The notes under the pieces are model-generated. The model was given only the letters and a program-made list of their open reading frames with translations, made no database searches and had not been told where the DNA came from. Positions 25,162 through 33,774 of a DNA stretch of 64,000 bases are shown here, one piece after another. The stretch is from Luteipulveratus mongoliensis. GTDB taxonomy: Bacteria > Actinomycetota > Actinomycetes > Actinomycetales > Dermatophilaceae. The stretch is from the NCBI RefSeq assembly GCF_001190945.1, contig NZ_CP011112.1, positions 2,728,001-2,792,000 on the forward strand, read 5' to 3'. Every line of letters starts with the position of its first letter. Within the stretch, counting starts at the first letter, position 1. The position numbers were made by a program, and so were the translations under genes.

Positions 25162-26079
25162 CTAGTTGGCCTGGGTGTTGTGGGTCATGCTCGGTCCGCC
25201 GACCGGTCCCGCCAGCCCGCCGCCCTGTGCAGCGTCCGGTCCGGCGACCGTGCGGCCACGCTGGGCGAGACGACGCTCAAGTAGCGCCGCGAGCTTGGTG
25301 ATCAGGTAGTTGACGATGATGTAGATGACCGCGACCACAATCATCATCGGCACGATGTTGCCAGCCTTCACGGAGCCTAGCTTGGCCGAGTACAGCAGCT
25401 CGTTGTAGAGCACGTTGTAGCCGAGCGCGGTGTCCTTCAGGATGACGACCAGCTGACCGACCAGGGCCGGCAGCATCGCGGTGACCGCCTGCGGAAGAAG
25501 GATCGTCCGCAGCGTCTGCTGCTGACGAAGGCCGATGGACAGGCCGGCCTCACGCTGACCGGACGGCAGCTGGTCGACGCCGGAGCGAACGACCTCACAG
25601 ATCACCGCGGAGTTGTAGAGCACCAGTCCGGTGACCGTAGCCACCAGGGCCTTGTTGTCCGCGCTCACGAGGGTGGAGTCCGCAAGCGCGCCCTGCGTCA
25701 GGGCGCCGTAGGTGAACAGCATCATCAGCAGGACCGGGATCGCGCGGGTCAGCTCGACCCAGACACCACACACCCAGCGCAAGGGCGCGATCTCCGACAT
25801 CCGCCCCAGCGCGAGCAGGCCACCGAGCACCGCGGCGATGACGATACTGATCGCAGCCGCCTTGACCGTGCCCCACAGACCGGTGAGCAAGGTGTCCTGC
25901 CACATCGAGCTGGTCGTGAACGGCTTCCACATCTCGGAGGTGAACTGGTGCTTGTCGTTCAGCCGCATCACGACGAGCGCGAGGATGCCGAGGAAGATCA
26001 AGCCACCGATGCCAGCAAGGATCTGGTGACGACGTCGTGCCTTCGGACCGGGCGCGTCGAACAGGACTCCGGCGCTCAT
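25162..26079 (-). CDS. gluD: Glutamate ABC importer permease GluD
   Basis: 305 aa. Inner-membrane subunit of a polar amino-acid importer (HisM family). It has an N-terminal hydrophilic start, a first helix (ILAGIGGLIFLGILALVVM), then the permease core (TVKAAAISIVIAAVLGGLLA) and an EAA loop (GQREAGLSIGLRQQQTLRTI) that contacts the ATPase. The cytoplasmic tail is Gly/Pro-rich. ATGA overlap with gluC. Last gene of gluABCD. Confidence 0.9.
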   Translation of the reverse strand: MSAGVLFDAPGPKARRRHQILAGIGGLIFLGILALVVMRLNDKHQFTSEMWKPFTTSSMWQDTLLTGLWGTVKAAAISIVIAAVLGGLLALGRMSEIAPLRWVCGVWVELTRAIPVLLMMLFTYGALTQGALADSTLVSADNKALVATVTGLVLYNSAVICEVVRSGVDQLPSGQREAGLSIGLRQQQTLRTILLPQAVTAMLPALVGQLVVILKDTALGYNVLYNELLYSAKLGSVKAGNIVPMMIVVAVIYIIVNYLITKLAALLERRLAQRGRTVAGPDAAQGGGLAGPVGGPSMTHNTQAN

Positions 26080-26756
26080 CGTTTCACCGCCAGTCGCTTG
26101 CCGAGCCGACCAATCAAGAGGCCGACCGGGAGGGTGAGCAGGACAAAGAGAGCCGCGCTCACGAAGAACGCTTGATTGAGCTTGCCAGGGTCGTCCTCGG
26201 TGACTTTGGCAAGCACCGCGGCCATCTCGGCGACACCGATCGTCACGGCCACGGTGGTGTTCTTGGTGAGCGCGATGAGTGTGTTGCCCAATGGCACGAC
26301 CGACCCGCGGAACGCCTGAGGGAGGACGACCTCGCGCAGGCTCTGCCTGAAGGTGAGCCCGATGGAGCGAGCGGCCTCGGCCTGGCCCAGCGGGATCGTG
26401 TTGACGCCCGACCGCAACGCCTCGCAGACATAGCTCGCGTGATAGATCGTCAGACCAACAAGTGCGAGCCGAAAGTTGTTGATGTCAAAGAACTTCGGGT
26501 CCTTGTCGTCCGCGAGCGTGACCCCGAGCTTGGCCCAGAGGACCAAGTTGCAGGACAAGATGATGAGCGTTAGGGGCGTGTTACGGAAGACGTTGACGTA
26601 GGACGTGCCGAGGAAACGGAGCATCGGGACCGGTGACAGTCGCAGGACCGCAACCAAGGTTCCGATGACCAGGCTGCCGATGGCCGCGAGGACCGTCAGC
26701 TTGATGGTCATCCAGAAGGCGGACCAGACCTCGAACTCGCTGAACAGCTGTGACAT
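26076..26756 (-). CDS. gluC: Glutamate ABC importer permease GluC
   Basis: 226 aa. Companion permease subunit. TIKLTVLAAIGSLVIGTLVA forms the first core helices, VFRNTPLTLIILSCNLVLW is the typical periplasmic-side segment, and the EAA loop is PLGQAEAARSIGLTFRQSLR. It pairs with GluD in the membrane. It lies 81 bp after gluB with a strong hairpin between them. Confidence 0.9.
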   Translation of the reverse strand: MSQLFSEFEVWSAFWMTIKLTVLAAIGSLVIGTLVAVLRLSPVPMLRFLGTSYVNVFRNTPLTLIILSCNLVLWAKLGVTLADDKDPKFFDINNFRLALVGLTIYHASYVCEALRSGVNTIPLGQAEAARSIGLTFRQSLREVVLPQAFRGSVVPLGNTLIALTKNTTVAVTIGVAEMAAVLAKVTEDDPGKLNQAFFVSAALFVLLTLPVGLLIGRLGKRLAVKR

Positions 26757-26783
26757 TGCCGACCTTTCGTGCCGGTCACACCG

Positions 26784-26821
26784 CCGCGGTACGACGCAAA
26801 GTGAGGTGCGTCGTACCGCGG
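26784..26821 (-). other. Intra-operon hairpin between gluB and gluC
   Basis: A perfect 15-bp stem CCGCGGTACGACGCA/TGCGTCGTACCGCGG with an 8-nt loop. No U-tract follows in the leftward direction, so it probably acts as a partial terminator or as a 3' stabiliser of the gluAB message, raising binding protein over permease. Confidence 0.75.
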
Positions 26822-26837
26822 CGACTGGCCATCCCGA

Positions 26838-27677
26838 TCAGGCGCAGGCGTCCTGCTTGGGCGGGTTGGTCGTGGTGTTGTACTTGTAGTCGGTGCCGAG
26901 GTTGGCCTCGACGGCCTTCTTCCATTCGCCACTGCTGATCATCTTGGCGATCGCGGTGTTGACCTTGGTGCAGGTGGCGGTGTCGCCCTTCTTGAGGCCG
27001 ACGCCGTAGCGCTCCTCAGAGAACGGCTCGCCCACCAGCTTGAACTTGCCCTTGTAGGTGTCCTGGTTGGCGTAGCCGGCGAGGATCGCGTCATCCGTCG
27101 TCATCGCGTCGATGACACCGTCCGCGAGCGCGGAGGCGCAGGCGGAGTAGTCGTCGTACTTCTGCGGGACGAGGTTGGGCTGCTGCTTCTTGAGGTTGTC
27201 CACCGAGGTCGAGCCCGTGACGGAGCAGACCTTCTTGCCGGCGAGGTCCTTGATGCCGGTGATCCCGCTGTCGCTCTTGACCAGAAGGGACTGTCCCGCA
27301 ACGAAGTACGGCCCCGCGAACGAGACCTCCTTCTTTCGCTTGTCGGTGATCGAGTAGGTCGCGAAGGTCATCTTGACGGTGCCGGCAGCCAGCATCTTCT
27401 CGCGCTGCTTGGACGGTGAGACCTTGAAGTCGATCTTGTCCGCGCTGTAGCCAAGCTCCTTGGCGACGTAGGTGGCGACCGCCACGTCGAAGCCGGTGAA
27501 CTTGCTGCCGTCCTTGAAACCGAGGCCCGGCTGGTCGTACTTGATGCCGATGGCGATCTTGCCCCCGGCGCCGCCCCCGGTCGAACCCCCGTCGTCCTTC
27601 TTGTCATCCCCGCACGCGGCGAGCATGAGCGCTGCGGCCGCAACGACCGCGACCCCGCTCATACGACGAATCTGCAT
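26838..27677 (-). CDS. gluB: Glutamate-binding lipoprotein GluB
   Basis: 279 aa. A solute-binding protein of family 3. The lipoprotein signal MQIRRMSGVAVVAAAALML is followed by lipobox AAC-G, so the mature protein starts at that Cys and is lipid-anchored. SBP features: GIKYDQPGLGFKDG, GFDVAVATYVAKELGY, AGTVKMTFATYSITDKRKK and the C-terminal EERYGVGLKKGDTATC. Cys residues in the C-terminal lobe may form a disulfide. Substrate inferred from operon similarity to corynebacterial gluABCD. Confidence 0.9.
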   Translation of the reverse strand: MQIRRMSGVAVVAAAALMLAACGDDKKDDGGSTGGGAGGKIAIGIKYDQPGLGFKDGSKFTGFDVAVATYVAKELGYSADKIDFKVSPSKQREKMLAAGTVKMTFATYSITDKRKKEVSFAGPYFVAGQSLLVKSDSGITGIKDLAGKKVCSVTGSTSVDNLKKQQPNLVPQKYDDYSACASALADGVIDAMTTDDAILAGYANQDTYKGKFKLVGEPFSEERYGVGLKKGDTATCTKVNTAIAKMISSGEWKKAVEANLGTDYKYNTTTNPPKQDACA

Positions 27678-27701
27678 GTCATTCCTCCTGATTGGGTCGT
27701 A

Positions 27702-28502
27702 CTAATGAGTGAGGATCTTGCCGAGGAAGTCCTTGGCTCGATCAGTCTTGGGGTGGTCGAAGAACTCCTGCGGAGTGCCCTGCTCGAGGATTGCGCCGTC
27801 AGACATGAACACCACGCGGTCGGCCGCCTTGTGGGCGAACCCCATCTCGTGGGTGACGACGATCATCGTCATGCCTTCCTTGGCGAGCGAGGTCATGACG
27901 TCGAGGACCTCGTTGATCATCTCCGGGTCGAGCGCCGAGGTCGGCTCGTCGAACAGCATGACCTTGGGCTCCATGGCCAGTGATCGGGCGATGGCCACCC
28001 GCTGCTGCTGACCACCCGACAGCTGTGCAGGGTACTTCGAGGCCTGGTGGTCGACGCCGACCCGAGCCAGCAGCTCCATGGCGCGCTCTTCGGCTTGGTC
28101 CTTCTTCTGCTTGCGAACCTTGATCGGTCCGAGCGTGACGTTCTGCAGGATCGTCTTGTGCGCGAAGAGGTTGAAGGACTGGAAGACCATGCCGACATCA
28201 GCCCGCAGCCGAGCCAGGTCCGCACCCTCGTCGGGCAGCGGCACACCGTCGATCGTGATGGTGCCGGTCTCGTAGGTCTCCAACCGGTTGATCGTGCGGC
28301 ACAAGGTCGACTTGCCGGAGCCCGAGGGCCCGATCACGATGACGACCTCGCCCTGATGGACGGTGAGGTCGATGTCCTTGAGCACGTGCAGGTCGCCGAA
28401 GTGCTTGTTGACGCCATCGAGCACGACCAGCGGCTCTCCAGGCGCAGCCTGGACCTCAGCGACGTCATCGTCGGCGGGCATGGCAACAGAGGGGTCGCTC
28501 AT
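27702..28502 (-). CDS. gluA: Glutamate ABC importer ATPase GluA
   Basis: 266 aa. Walker [11 protein letters not shown]-loop [12 protein letters not shown] signature LSGGQQQR, Walker [13 protein letters not shown] and H-loop THEM are all present. About 25 extra acidic/Ala residues precede the usual start ([14 protein letters not shown]). First gene of the operon, 24 bp before gluB. Confidence 0.93.
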   Translation of the reverse strand: MSDPSVAMPADDDVAEVQAAPGEPLVVLDGVNKHFGDLHVLKDIDLTVHQGEVVIVIGPSGSGKSTLCRTINRLETYETGTITIDGVPLPDEGADLARLRADVGMVFQSFNLFAHKTILQNVTLGPIKVRKQKKDQAEERAMELLARVGVDHQASKYPAQLSGGQQQRVAIARSLAMEPKVMLFDEPTSALDPEMINEVLDVMTSLAKEGMTMIVVTHEMGFAHKAADRVVFMSDGAILEQGTPQEFFDHPKTDRAKDFLGKILTH

Positions 28503-28693
28503 GGATGGACCCTATAGTCCCGGGGATCTGCAGCGCGGCTACTCCGCCCCGACGTGACCGGACTGATGCACAAGTGACGCGCGGGACGCCCGAGGTGCGT
28601 CCGTCGTACGCCGCCTGTGGCTCGGCCTGTATCGCACCGCGCGGGGCGGGTAACCTCGCTCGGTGCGTCGGTCAAAGGCGACTCGGCGCGCTG

Positions 28694-28767
28694 GGGGCGG
28701 TAGCTCAGCCGGTTAGAGCAGCGGACTCATAATCCGTCGGTCGTGGGTTCAAGCCCCACCCGCCCTA
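28694..28767 (+). tRNA. tRNA with CAT anticodon (Met or Ile2)
   Basis: 74 nt. Acceptor GGGGCGG/CCGCCCT (first pair G-T), anticodon loop CTCATAA, T-arm GTGGG-TTCAAGC-CCCAC, discriminator A, CCA not encoded. CAT can be elongator Met or lysidine-modified Ile2. It is not the initiator by its D-arm and G-T closing pair. I cannot decide between the first two by eye. Confidence 0.88.
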
Positions 28768-29283
28768 CGAACGTTTGACCAGGTCAGAGGCCTGCGCCGT
28801 GTTCGTCGCTGGTGTCTTGCGGCGGTCAACCCCTCCAGAAGCCCTCCGCCGACGGACGGTGGAGCGACCTTTGTGTGTGCCTAGGTCGTCTCGTGCTGCC
28901 CGCTGGTACTCGTTGCGGGCCGCGTCGTAGGTGGTCCAGTTTGGACTCTTGAACCCCCAACCCTGGACTGTGCCAACGAGGGTGCGGCCAGCATCCGTGA
29001 CTGGTTTGCTCCCGAACAGCTCGACGTCAGCCTGCGGGGACTCAACGCTCTGTCCGTAGTCCTCCGGGATCGGCTCGCGGTTGCCCTCCCACTCCGATCG
29101 CATGACGAACTGGGCGTGATGATCCACGGCGACGAGCAGATCCCGATAGACGTCGGCGCGACGTTCGCGGACCCATCGTTGGTGAGCCCGACGGTCGGTG
29201 AGCACCCCAGCCATGATCTGAGCTAGGCCGCCAAGAATTGCACCGACCACGACGCCGGTGAGCGCCCACGTACTATCCGACAT
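28765..29283 (-). CDS. Membrane-anchored protein of unknown function, abutting the tRNA
   Basis: 172 aa from MSDSTWALTG (ribosome site gggaga). One N-terminal membrane helix (WALTGVVVGAILGGLAQIMA) is followed by RRAHQRWVRERRADVYRDLL, a charged helix, and a basic Ser/Thr/Arg-rich tail. The stop codon is formed by the last three bases of the tRNA read on the other strand. This helix-plus-charged-domain form is common in islands and recalls the three membrane-anchored proteins of the nearby element. No known function. Confidence 0.65.
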   Translation of the reverse strand: MSDSTWALTGVVVGAILGGLAQIMAGVLTDRRAHQRWVRERRADVYRDLLVAVDHHAQFVMRSEWEGNREPIPEDYGQSVESPQADVELFGSKPVTDAGRTLVGTVQGWGFKSPNWTTYDAARNEYQRAARDDLGTHKGRSTVRRRRASGGVDRRKTPATNTAQASDLVKRS

Positions 29284-29454
29284 CGCTGTCTCCCGCGCTA
29301 GTGCCGACCATCGCTGCAAGTTACCCGCAGCGGGGTTGTGAACCTCGTCACTCCGTATCGACGCGCCTGTCGATGGGCAGGGGCGCTGTCATACGGCTGT
29401 GGACAATGGTGTAGGAGGTCGCGCGTCGCGCGGCCCGCCCTCAAGGAGGTCCTC

Positions 29455-30135
29455 GTGACCCACAAACACGCCTTGTTCAGGTCGGTCGTGACGGCATGCC
29501 TTTGCTGCGGTCGTCCGGTTGAGTTCGAGTTCAAATCTGCAAGTGACCACGTCGTTTGCGAACCATGTACCGGGCACATCGGAGATGCGCCGTCACGGCA
29601 GCATCAGCGCGAACGGGAGCACACCCGGTGGTGGCAGCAGTACGAGACGCATCTGCTCACAGAGCACGGTCGCGAGATGAGCGACCTCCGAGCCGAGCAT
29701 GCGGAAGGCGTGGCTCGACTTAAGACGGACCTCACCACGGCCCGGACATTCGCCGCTGCCTTGGAGTCGTCCGTCAAAGACGGGTTCAAGCTGCACAACC
29801 CCGTGGTCGCCACTTGGTTGGACGAGGAAGCGATCAAGGAGGCAGACCAGCGGACCGAGAAGGCGCGGAACTATATCAACCACTTGCACCGCGTGCTCTG
29901 GCGCGTGGACGAGCAGCACCACGTCCCAGAGGACGCACCAGAGGACGTCTGTAGGTGCGGGGTCGCCGCGGATGAGTGCCCTACCTTTCGCGCACTCGAT
30001 CAGGTGCGCGAGAAGCTGTACAAGTGGGAGCGAGAAGAACTGGAGCGGCTCAAGAAGGGCTGGCAGCACAACCTGCCGAAGGAGCACCCCGAGGTGCCGA
30101 AGTATGACCACTCCGACTGGAGGCGGCCAGCCTGA
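29455..30135 (+). CDS. Unknown zinc-ribbon-like protein with long helical region
   Basis: 226 aa, GTG start with caaggaggt upstream. Two N-terminal CxxC pairs (CLCCGRP ... CEPC) make a likely zinc ribbon. Then a charged coiled-coil region (EMSDLRAEHAEGVARLKTDL) follows, and a second Cys cluster CRCGVAADECP near residue 170. Possibly a nucleic-acid or protein-binding adaptor. Family not recognised. An in-frame upstream Met would lengthen it by 39 residues but lacks a ribosome site. Confidence 0.65.
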   Translation: MTHKHALFRSVVTACLCCGRPVEFEFKSASDHVVCEPCTGHIGDAPSRQHQREREHTRWWQQYETHLLTEHGREMSDLRAEHAEGVARLKTDLTTARTFAAALESSVKDGFKLHNPVVATWLDEEAIKEADQRTEKARNYINHLHRVLWRVDEQHHVPEDAPEDVCRCGVAADECPTFRALDQVREKLYKWEREELERLKKGWQHNLPKEHPEVPKYDHSDWRRPA

Positions 30136-30745
30136 CGTAGTCGGGTAAGGCAGGCCGGGAGCCCGCGACGTTCCGAGATGACGCAAACACCTCGGAGCAG
30201 AGCGGGCTCTCTGTTGTGAGCATGACAATGTTCGGTGCGCTGGTGTCGTTTGCGGCCTTTGGGCATGACCAAGTGGGATCGCCCGCAGCGAGAGTGGCGC
30301 TCAGCACGCATCAGTTCGAGTGAGGCGGACCGCAGGTAACTCATGTTCTTGGTCCACGTGACTACAATCACGCAGACCGAAACAGGGAGCAAGCCCTCCA
30401 AGGGGCTCACAAACAGCCGCCGCTGCGGAGTGTTCAACTATTCGAGTTAAAGAAGAGCGCCGAGAGAATGCACGCGCTACCGTTCGGCGAACGGAGATGG
30501 TGTCCCGGGACCACTCCCGGGATCCCTAAATGGCCGCACGGATAAGAAGTCGCCATGGAGGTCACACAATACGGCGCGATATTTCGCCTTGCGATGAAGG
30601 GTGGCTAGGCGGTCGCCCTCTCCGTCATTGGAGAGGGCGACCACGCCGTGCATCACCCGGGTCGCAGCCAACCAAGTCGACTTGTGTTGCGCCGCGCTGC
30701 ACGCCCGCAAACCAGGATTCTTCGGGCGGAGCCGAAGCGCCTGCG
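30136..30745. other. Gene-poor, AT-richer stretch with a perfect hairpin at 30611-30642
   Basis: No convincing gene. A perfect 13-bp stem GGTCGCCCTCTCC/GGAGAGGGCGACC with loop gtcatt lies at 30611-30642 with no adjacent T-tract on either strand. Base composition drops compared with flanking core DNA, as in horizontally acquired sequence. Confidence 0.6.
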
Positions 30746-31174
30746 TTATCCGAGATGCCACCAAAGCAGAGTGTTGGAGTCATCGCATGATCGGACGGAC
30801 GCATAGTCATAGTTAGCCGTCAAGCACAGACCCGTCCCGGCGTTCTTCCATAGGTATGTATCATAAAGCCGGTACCAGTGCTGTCGAGAGTTTCCAGACA
30901 CACAGCCGAGAATCACTGCTACGTTGTCATTCCTCACTGTTAGACAGTTGTTGCTAGACGTGCTCTGAATCCATGTCTTGGACACCCCAAGAGTGTATCT
31001 CCAGGTGGAACAAGAAGACTCACTCAGTCTGACGCCGCCCGAATTGATTAGGCAATCTCCGGTTCTTCCTTGCCACATTGTGCTCGTGGTGGCCGCCTCG
31101 GCCTGGCCGATCATTCCGACGCTAAGGCCGACTGCACAAGTAGCGGCCGCCAACACTCTGGTCATTGTCTTCAT
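30746..31174 (-). CDS. Secreted ricin-type beta-trefoil lectin-like protein
   Basis: 142 aa. A clear signal peptide (TRVLAAATCAVGLSVGMIG, cleavage after AEA) leads to a mature domain of about 115 residues. It has repeated Cys-Leu and QxW-like elements: GDCLINSGG, NNCLTVRNDNVAVILGC, RQHWYRL and GLCLTANYDYASVRSC. This matches a single ricin B-type trefoil with probable disulfides. No catalytic domain is attached. Codon use is AT-richer than neighbours, so recent acquisition is likely. Ligand unknown. Confidence 0.75.
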   Translation of the reverse strand: MKTMTRVLAAATCAVGLSVGMIGQAEAATTSTMWQGRTGDCLINSGGVRLSESSCSTWRYTLGVSKTWIQSTSSNNCLTVRNDNVAVILGCVSGNSRQHWYRLYDTYLWKNAGTGLCLTANYDYASVRSCDDSNTLLWWHLG

Positions 31175-31572
31175 TGCCCTGTCCTCTCGAGAATTTCACT
31201 TTATGGCCGACTCGCTCCCCTGCGTCGGCTGTTACGCACATCGGAGTCGTCAAACCTAAGTAATAACCTAAAACCTGATTTGGCTAAAGGACTCCGCAGG
31301 TAGAGGGTACCCGCACATGTGGGATTCTGCTGCGTGGTCTAAGTGATCTTCGATGGTTCGGACTACGTACTTCGGCACCTCGTGATGTCCTGAAGTCACG
31401 AGGCGCCGCATCTGCGAGACATGCGAGTCCAGCTACGTGGATGGGCGGCATACGGCATCATCACGGGCGGACTGGCACCACAAGTCAGTCACAAGGGCGG
31501 AGAGGTCGTACCGATGCAAGGCATGCAGACGAGGGGGAGCACGGACGTGCGTTGCAGAGTCAGGGTCGCGCG
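31175..31572. other. AT-rich divergent control region, no gene seen
   Basis: Lies between the leftward lectin gene and the rightward kinase gene. The 31240-31300 part is notably AT-rich and probably holds the lectin promoter. Individual boxes are not clear enough to call. Confidence 0.45.
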
Positions 31573-33033
31573 ATGACAGCTGCGCAGGAGGACGCCGTCC
31601 TCGGTGGGCGCTACACGCTGCGGATGCGCATTGCCGGTGGCGGTATGGGCGAGGTGTGGACGGCGTGGGACAGCATTCTCAGCCGGACGGTCGCGCTCAA
31701 GGTCGTCAAGCCTGGGCTCAGCGACGACGCGGACTTCTCGACCCGCTTCCGCAACGAGGCGCGGCTCGCCGCCCAGCTCACCCACGGCAACATCGCCCAG
31801 GTCTACGACTTCGGCGAGGACGACGGCACGGCGTACCTCGTCATGGAGTTCGTCCCGGGCCGTTCGCTCGCGGACGTCATCGACACCTCACGTGGTCTGC
31901 CGGCTGATCGGGCAGTCGCGCTGATCACCCAGGCAGCCGACGCACTGCAGACCGCGCACGAGGCGGGCGTCGTGCACCGCGACGTCAAGCCGGCCAACAT
32001 CCTGGTGACGCCCCGCGGCACCGTGAAGCTCACCGACTTCGGCATCGCTCGCGCGCTCGGCGAGGCCAAGGTGACCCGCACCGGTGAGGTCATGGGCACC
32101 GCTCAGTACCTCCCGCCGGAGGCCGCACTCGGCCGCGAGGTCACCGCTCAGGCCGACGTCTACTCGCTCGCCGTGGTCACCTACGAGCTGCTGACGGGAC
32201 AGCGGCCGTTCCAGGCGGACTCGGCCGTGAGCCTGGCGATGAAGCACGTCAATGAGGCGCCTCCGCCCCTGCCCGAGCACCTTCCGTGGGGTCTGCGGCA
32301 GGCCGTCATGCACGGGCTCGCCAAGGATCCGAGGCAGCGACAGCCAGGCGCGGAGGCGTACGCCCGTTCGCTGCGCCAGGTCGGCCACGCTCCGGCGGCC
32401 GCGCCGTACGTGCCGTCGCCGCAGCCTGTGGCAGCCCGCCCCTCGGCAGCGTGGACGTCGGGTCCTCAACCGTCCCAGGCCTATTCGCAGCCGGTCGCCT
32501 ACACCGGCCACCATCCGATGCAGGGGTCGTACGCCGCCGGCCAGTGGCCATCGGGTCCTCAGCCGGTCGGTCGCCGACCGGTCACGACGGCCATGCGCAC
32601 CGTGGGGTGGGCGTGGGTGGCGGCCGGGCTGCTGACCTGTGTCTTCCTGTTCCTGCCGTTCGCGCACCTGCACGCCACGGAGGATCATCCCGCGAGGCAG
32701 TGGAACGCCTTCGGGCTGGGTGTTGCGGAGCGGACGTACGCCCCGGCCGAGACGACGGGTGACGGTGTCGGGTGGGTCCTGCTCGTGGTGGCGCTCATCA
32801 TCGTGGCGCTCGGGCTGCCTCAGGCACTGGGCCGGCCGCACGTCTCCTTGCCGATCATCGCGGTCGTGCTCTGCTTCATCGGCGGCTTGATCTGGGTGGC
32901 GTGCCTGGGGGTCATCACGGGTGGCGACGACGACCACAGCGAGCTGGGGTTCGAACCCGGTATCTGGTTCACAGGGCTGGCTGGAACGGCGATGATCGCA
33001 GCGGTCATCACGGCAATGTCCAAGCGCCGCTAG
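31573..33033 (+). CDS. Serine/threonine protein kinase with four C-terminal membrane helices
   Basis: 486 aa. Hanks-type kinase domain at residues about 10-270: Gly loop IAGGGMGEVW, Lys43 in VALKVVK, catalytic HRDVKPANIL (Asp137), DFG, and activation segment GTAQYLPPEAALG. A Pro/Gln/Ser-rich linker (about 280-370) leads to four hydrophobic helices. There are no PASTA repeats. This N-kinase/C-polytopic layout differs from PknB. The start at MTAAQEDAVLGG is chosen by homology; upstream sequence looks non-coding. Confidence 0.9.
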   Translation: MTAAQEDAVLGGRYTLRMRIAGGGMGEVWTAWDSILSRTVALKVVKPGLSDDADFSTRFRNEARLAAQLTHGNIAQVYDFGEDDGTAYLVMEFVPGRSLADVIDTSRGLPADRAVALITQAADALQTAHEAGVVHRDVKPANILVTPRGTVKLTDFGIARALGEAKVTRTGEVMGTAQYLPPEAALGREVTAQADVYSLAVVTYELLTGQRPFQADSAVSLAMKHVNEAPPPLPEHLPWGLRQAVMHGLAKDPRQRQPGAEAYARSLRQVGHAPAAAPYVPSPQPVAARPSAAWTSGPQPSQAYSQPVAYTGHHPMQGSYAAGQWPSGPQPVGRRPVTTAMRTVGWAWVAAGLLTCVFLFLPFAHLHATEDHPARQWNAFGLGVAERTYAPAETTGDGVGWVLLVVALIIVALGLPQALGRPHVSLPIIAVVLCFIGGLIWVACLGVITGGDDDHSELGFEPGIWFTGLAGTAMIAAVITAMSKRR

Positions 33034-33180
33034 AGAATTCGGCGCGCCGACCCGCCCTCAGGGATGGTGCTGGCGTGACTGATGGTGCAGACTGTGCCCG
33101 ACAACAGCAGAACGTGACAGTTCCGGCTCCCGTGCGAGGTCGTTGGGGAAGACGTCCCTCGCAGCCTGGAGGAGGTCCGG

Positions 33181-33696
33181 ATGTCTGTCGCGATGTCGCG
33201 TGCCGTCACGCGAGGCGTGGTGTACGTACACTCCACGCCTACTGCGTTGTGCCCGCATGTCACCTGGGCCTTGGAGTCCCTGCTCGAGGTGCCTGTGCGG
33301 TTCGAGTGGACCAAGCAGCCCATCGCACCGACCATGGTGCGCGGCGAGCTGTCCTGGGCTGGCGAGCCCGGCACGGGTGCTCGCATCGCCAGCTCGCTGC
33401 GCGGCTGGGAGCACCTGCGCTACGAGGTGACCGAGGAACCGAGCCCTGGCTGCGACGGCTCACGCTGGTCACACACGCCTGATCTCGGCATCCATCACAC
33501 CTGGACGTCCGCCAGCGGCGACGCGATCGTCAACGAAGACCGACTGCGCTCGGCACTTGCGGCGAGCCAGGGCGACCCGGAGCAGTTCCGGGTCGAGATG
33601 GCCGAGCTGCTCGGTGCCGCATGGGACCAGGAGCTCGAGCCCTTCCGCGTCGCGGGCGAAGGCGCCACGGTGCGCTGGCTGCACCGCGTCTCCTGA
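33181..33696 (+). CDS. DUF3145 family protein
   Basis: 171 aa. A conserved actinobacterial protein. Signature: TRGVVYVHSTPTALCPHVTW, then LSWAGEPGTGARIASSLRGW and a C-terminal helical part ending VRWLHRVS. No function is established. Alternative start MSRAVTRG four codons on. Followed by a strong hairpin shared with the leftward fatty-acid operon. Confidence 0.9.
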   Translation: MSVAMSRAVTRGVVYVHSTPTALCPHVTWALESLLEVPVRFEWTKQPIAPTMVRGELSWAGEPGTGARIASSLRGWEHLRYEVTEEPSPGCDGSRWSHTPDLGIHHTWTSASGDAIVNEDRLRSALAASQGDPEQFRVEMAELLGAAWDQELEPFRVAGEGATVRWLHRVS

Positions 33697-33715
33697 CCAG
33701 CCAAAGACTCAAAAA

Positions 33716-33757
33716 GGTCCTGGGAGGTGCGCGCTCGAGCGCGCACCTCCCAGGACC
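33716..33757. terminator. Strong bidirectional terminator
   Basis: A perfect 19-bp stem GGTCCTGGGAGGTGCGCGC with TCGA loop. The preceding aaaaa on the plus strand gives a U-tract for leftward transcripts, ending the fab/acc operon. Rightward it ends the DUF3145 transcript. Confidence 0.92.
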
Positions 33758-33774
33758 GTGATCGTGGCCTGCGT

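Noticed and set aside
30477-30764. Leftward frame of 95 codons in the AT-richer gap
   Set aside because: No ribosome site, overlaps the perfect hairpin and the lectin 3' end, and the product has no structured pattern.
28694-31400. A second tRNA-integrated element bounded by a repeat of the CAT tRNA 3' end
   Set aside because: I could not find a second copy of the tRNA 3' sequence downstream, and there is no integrase gene.
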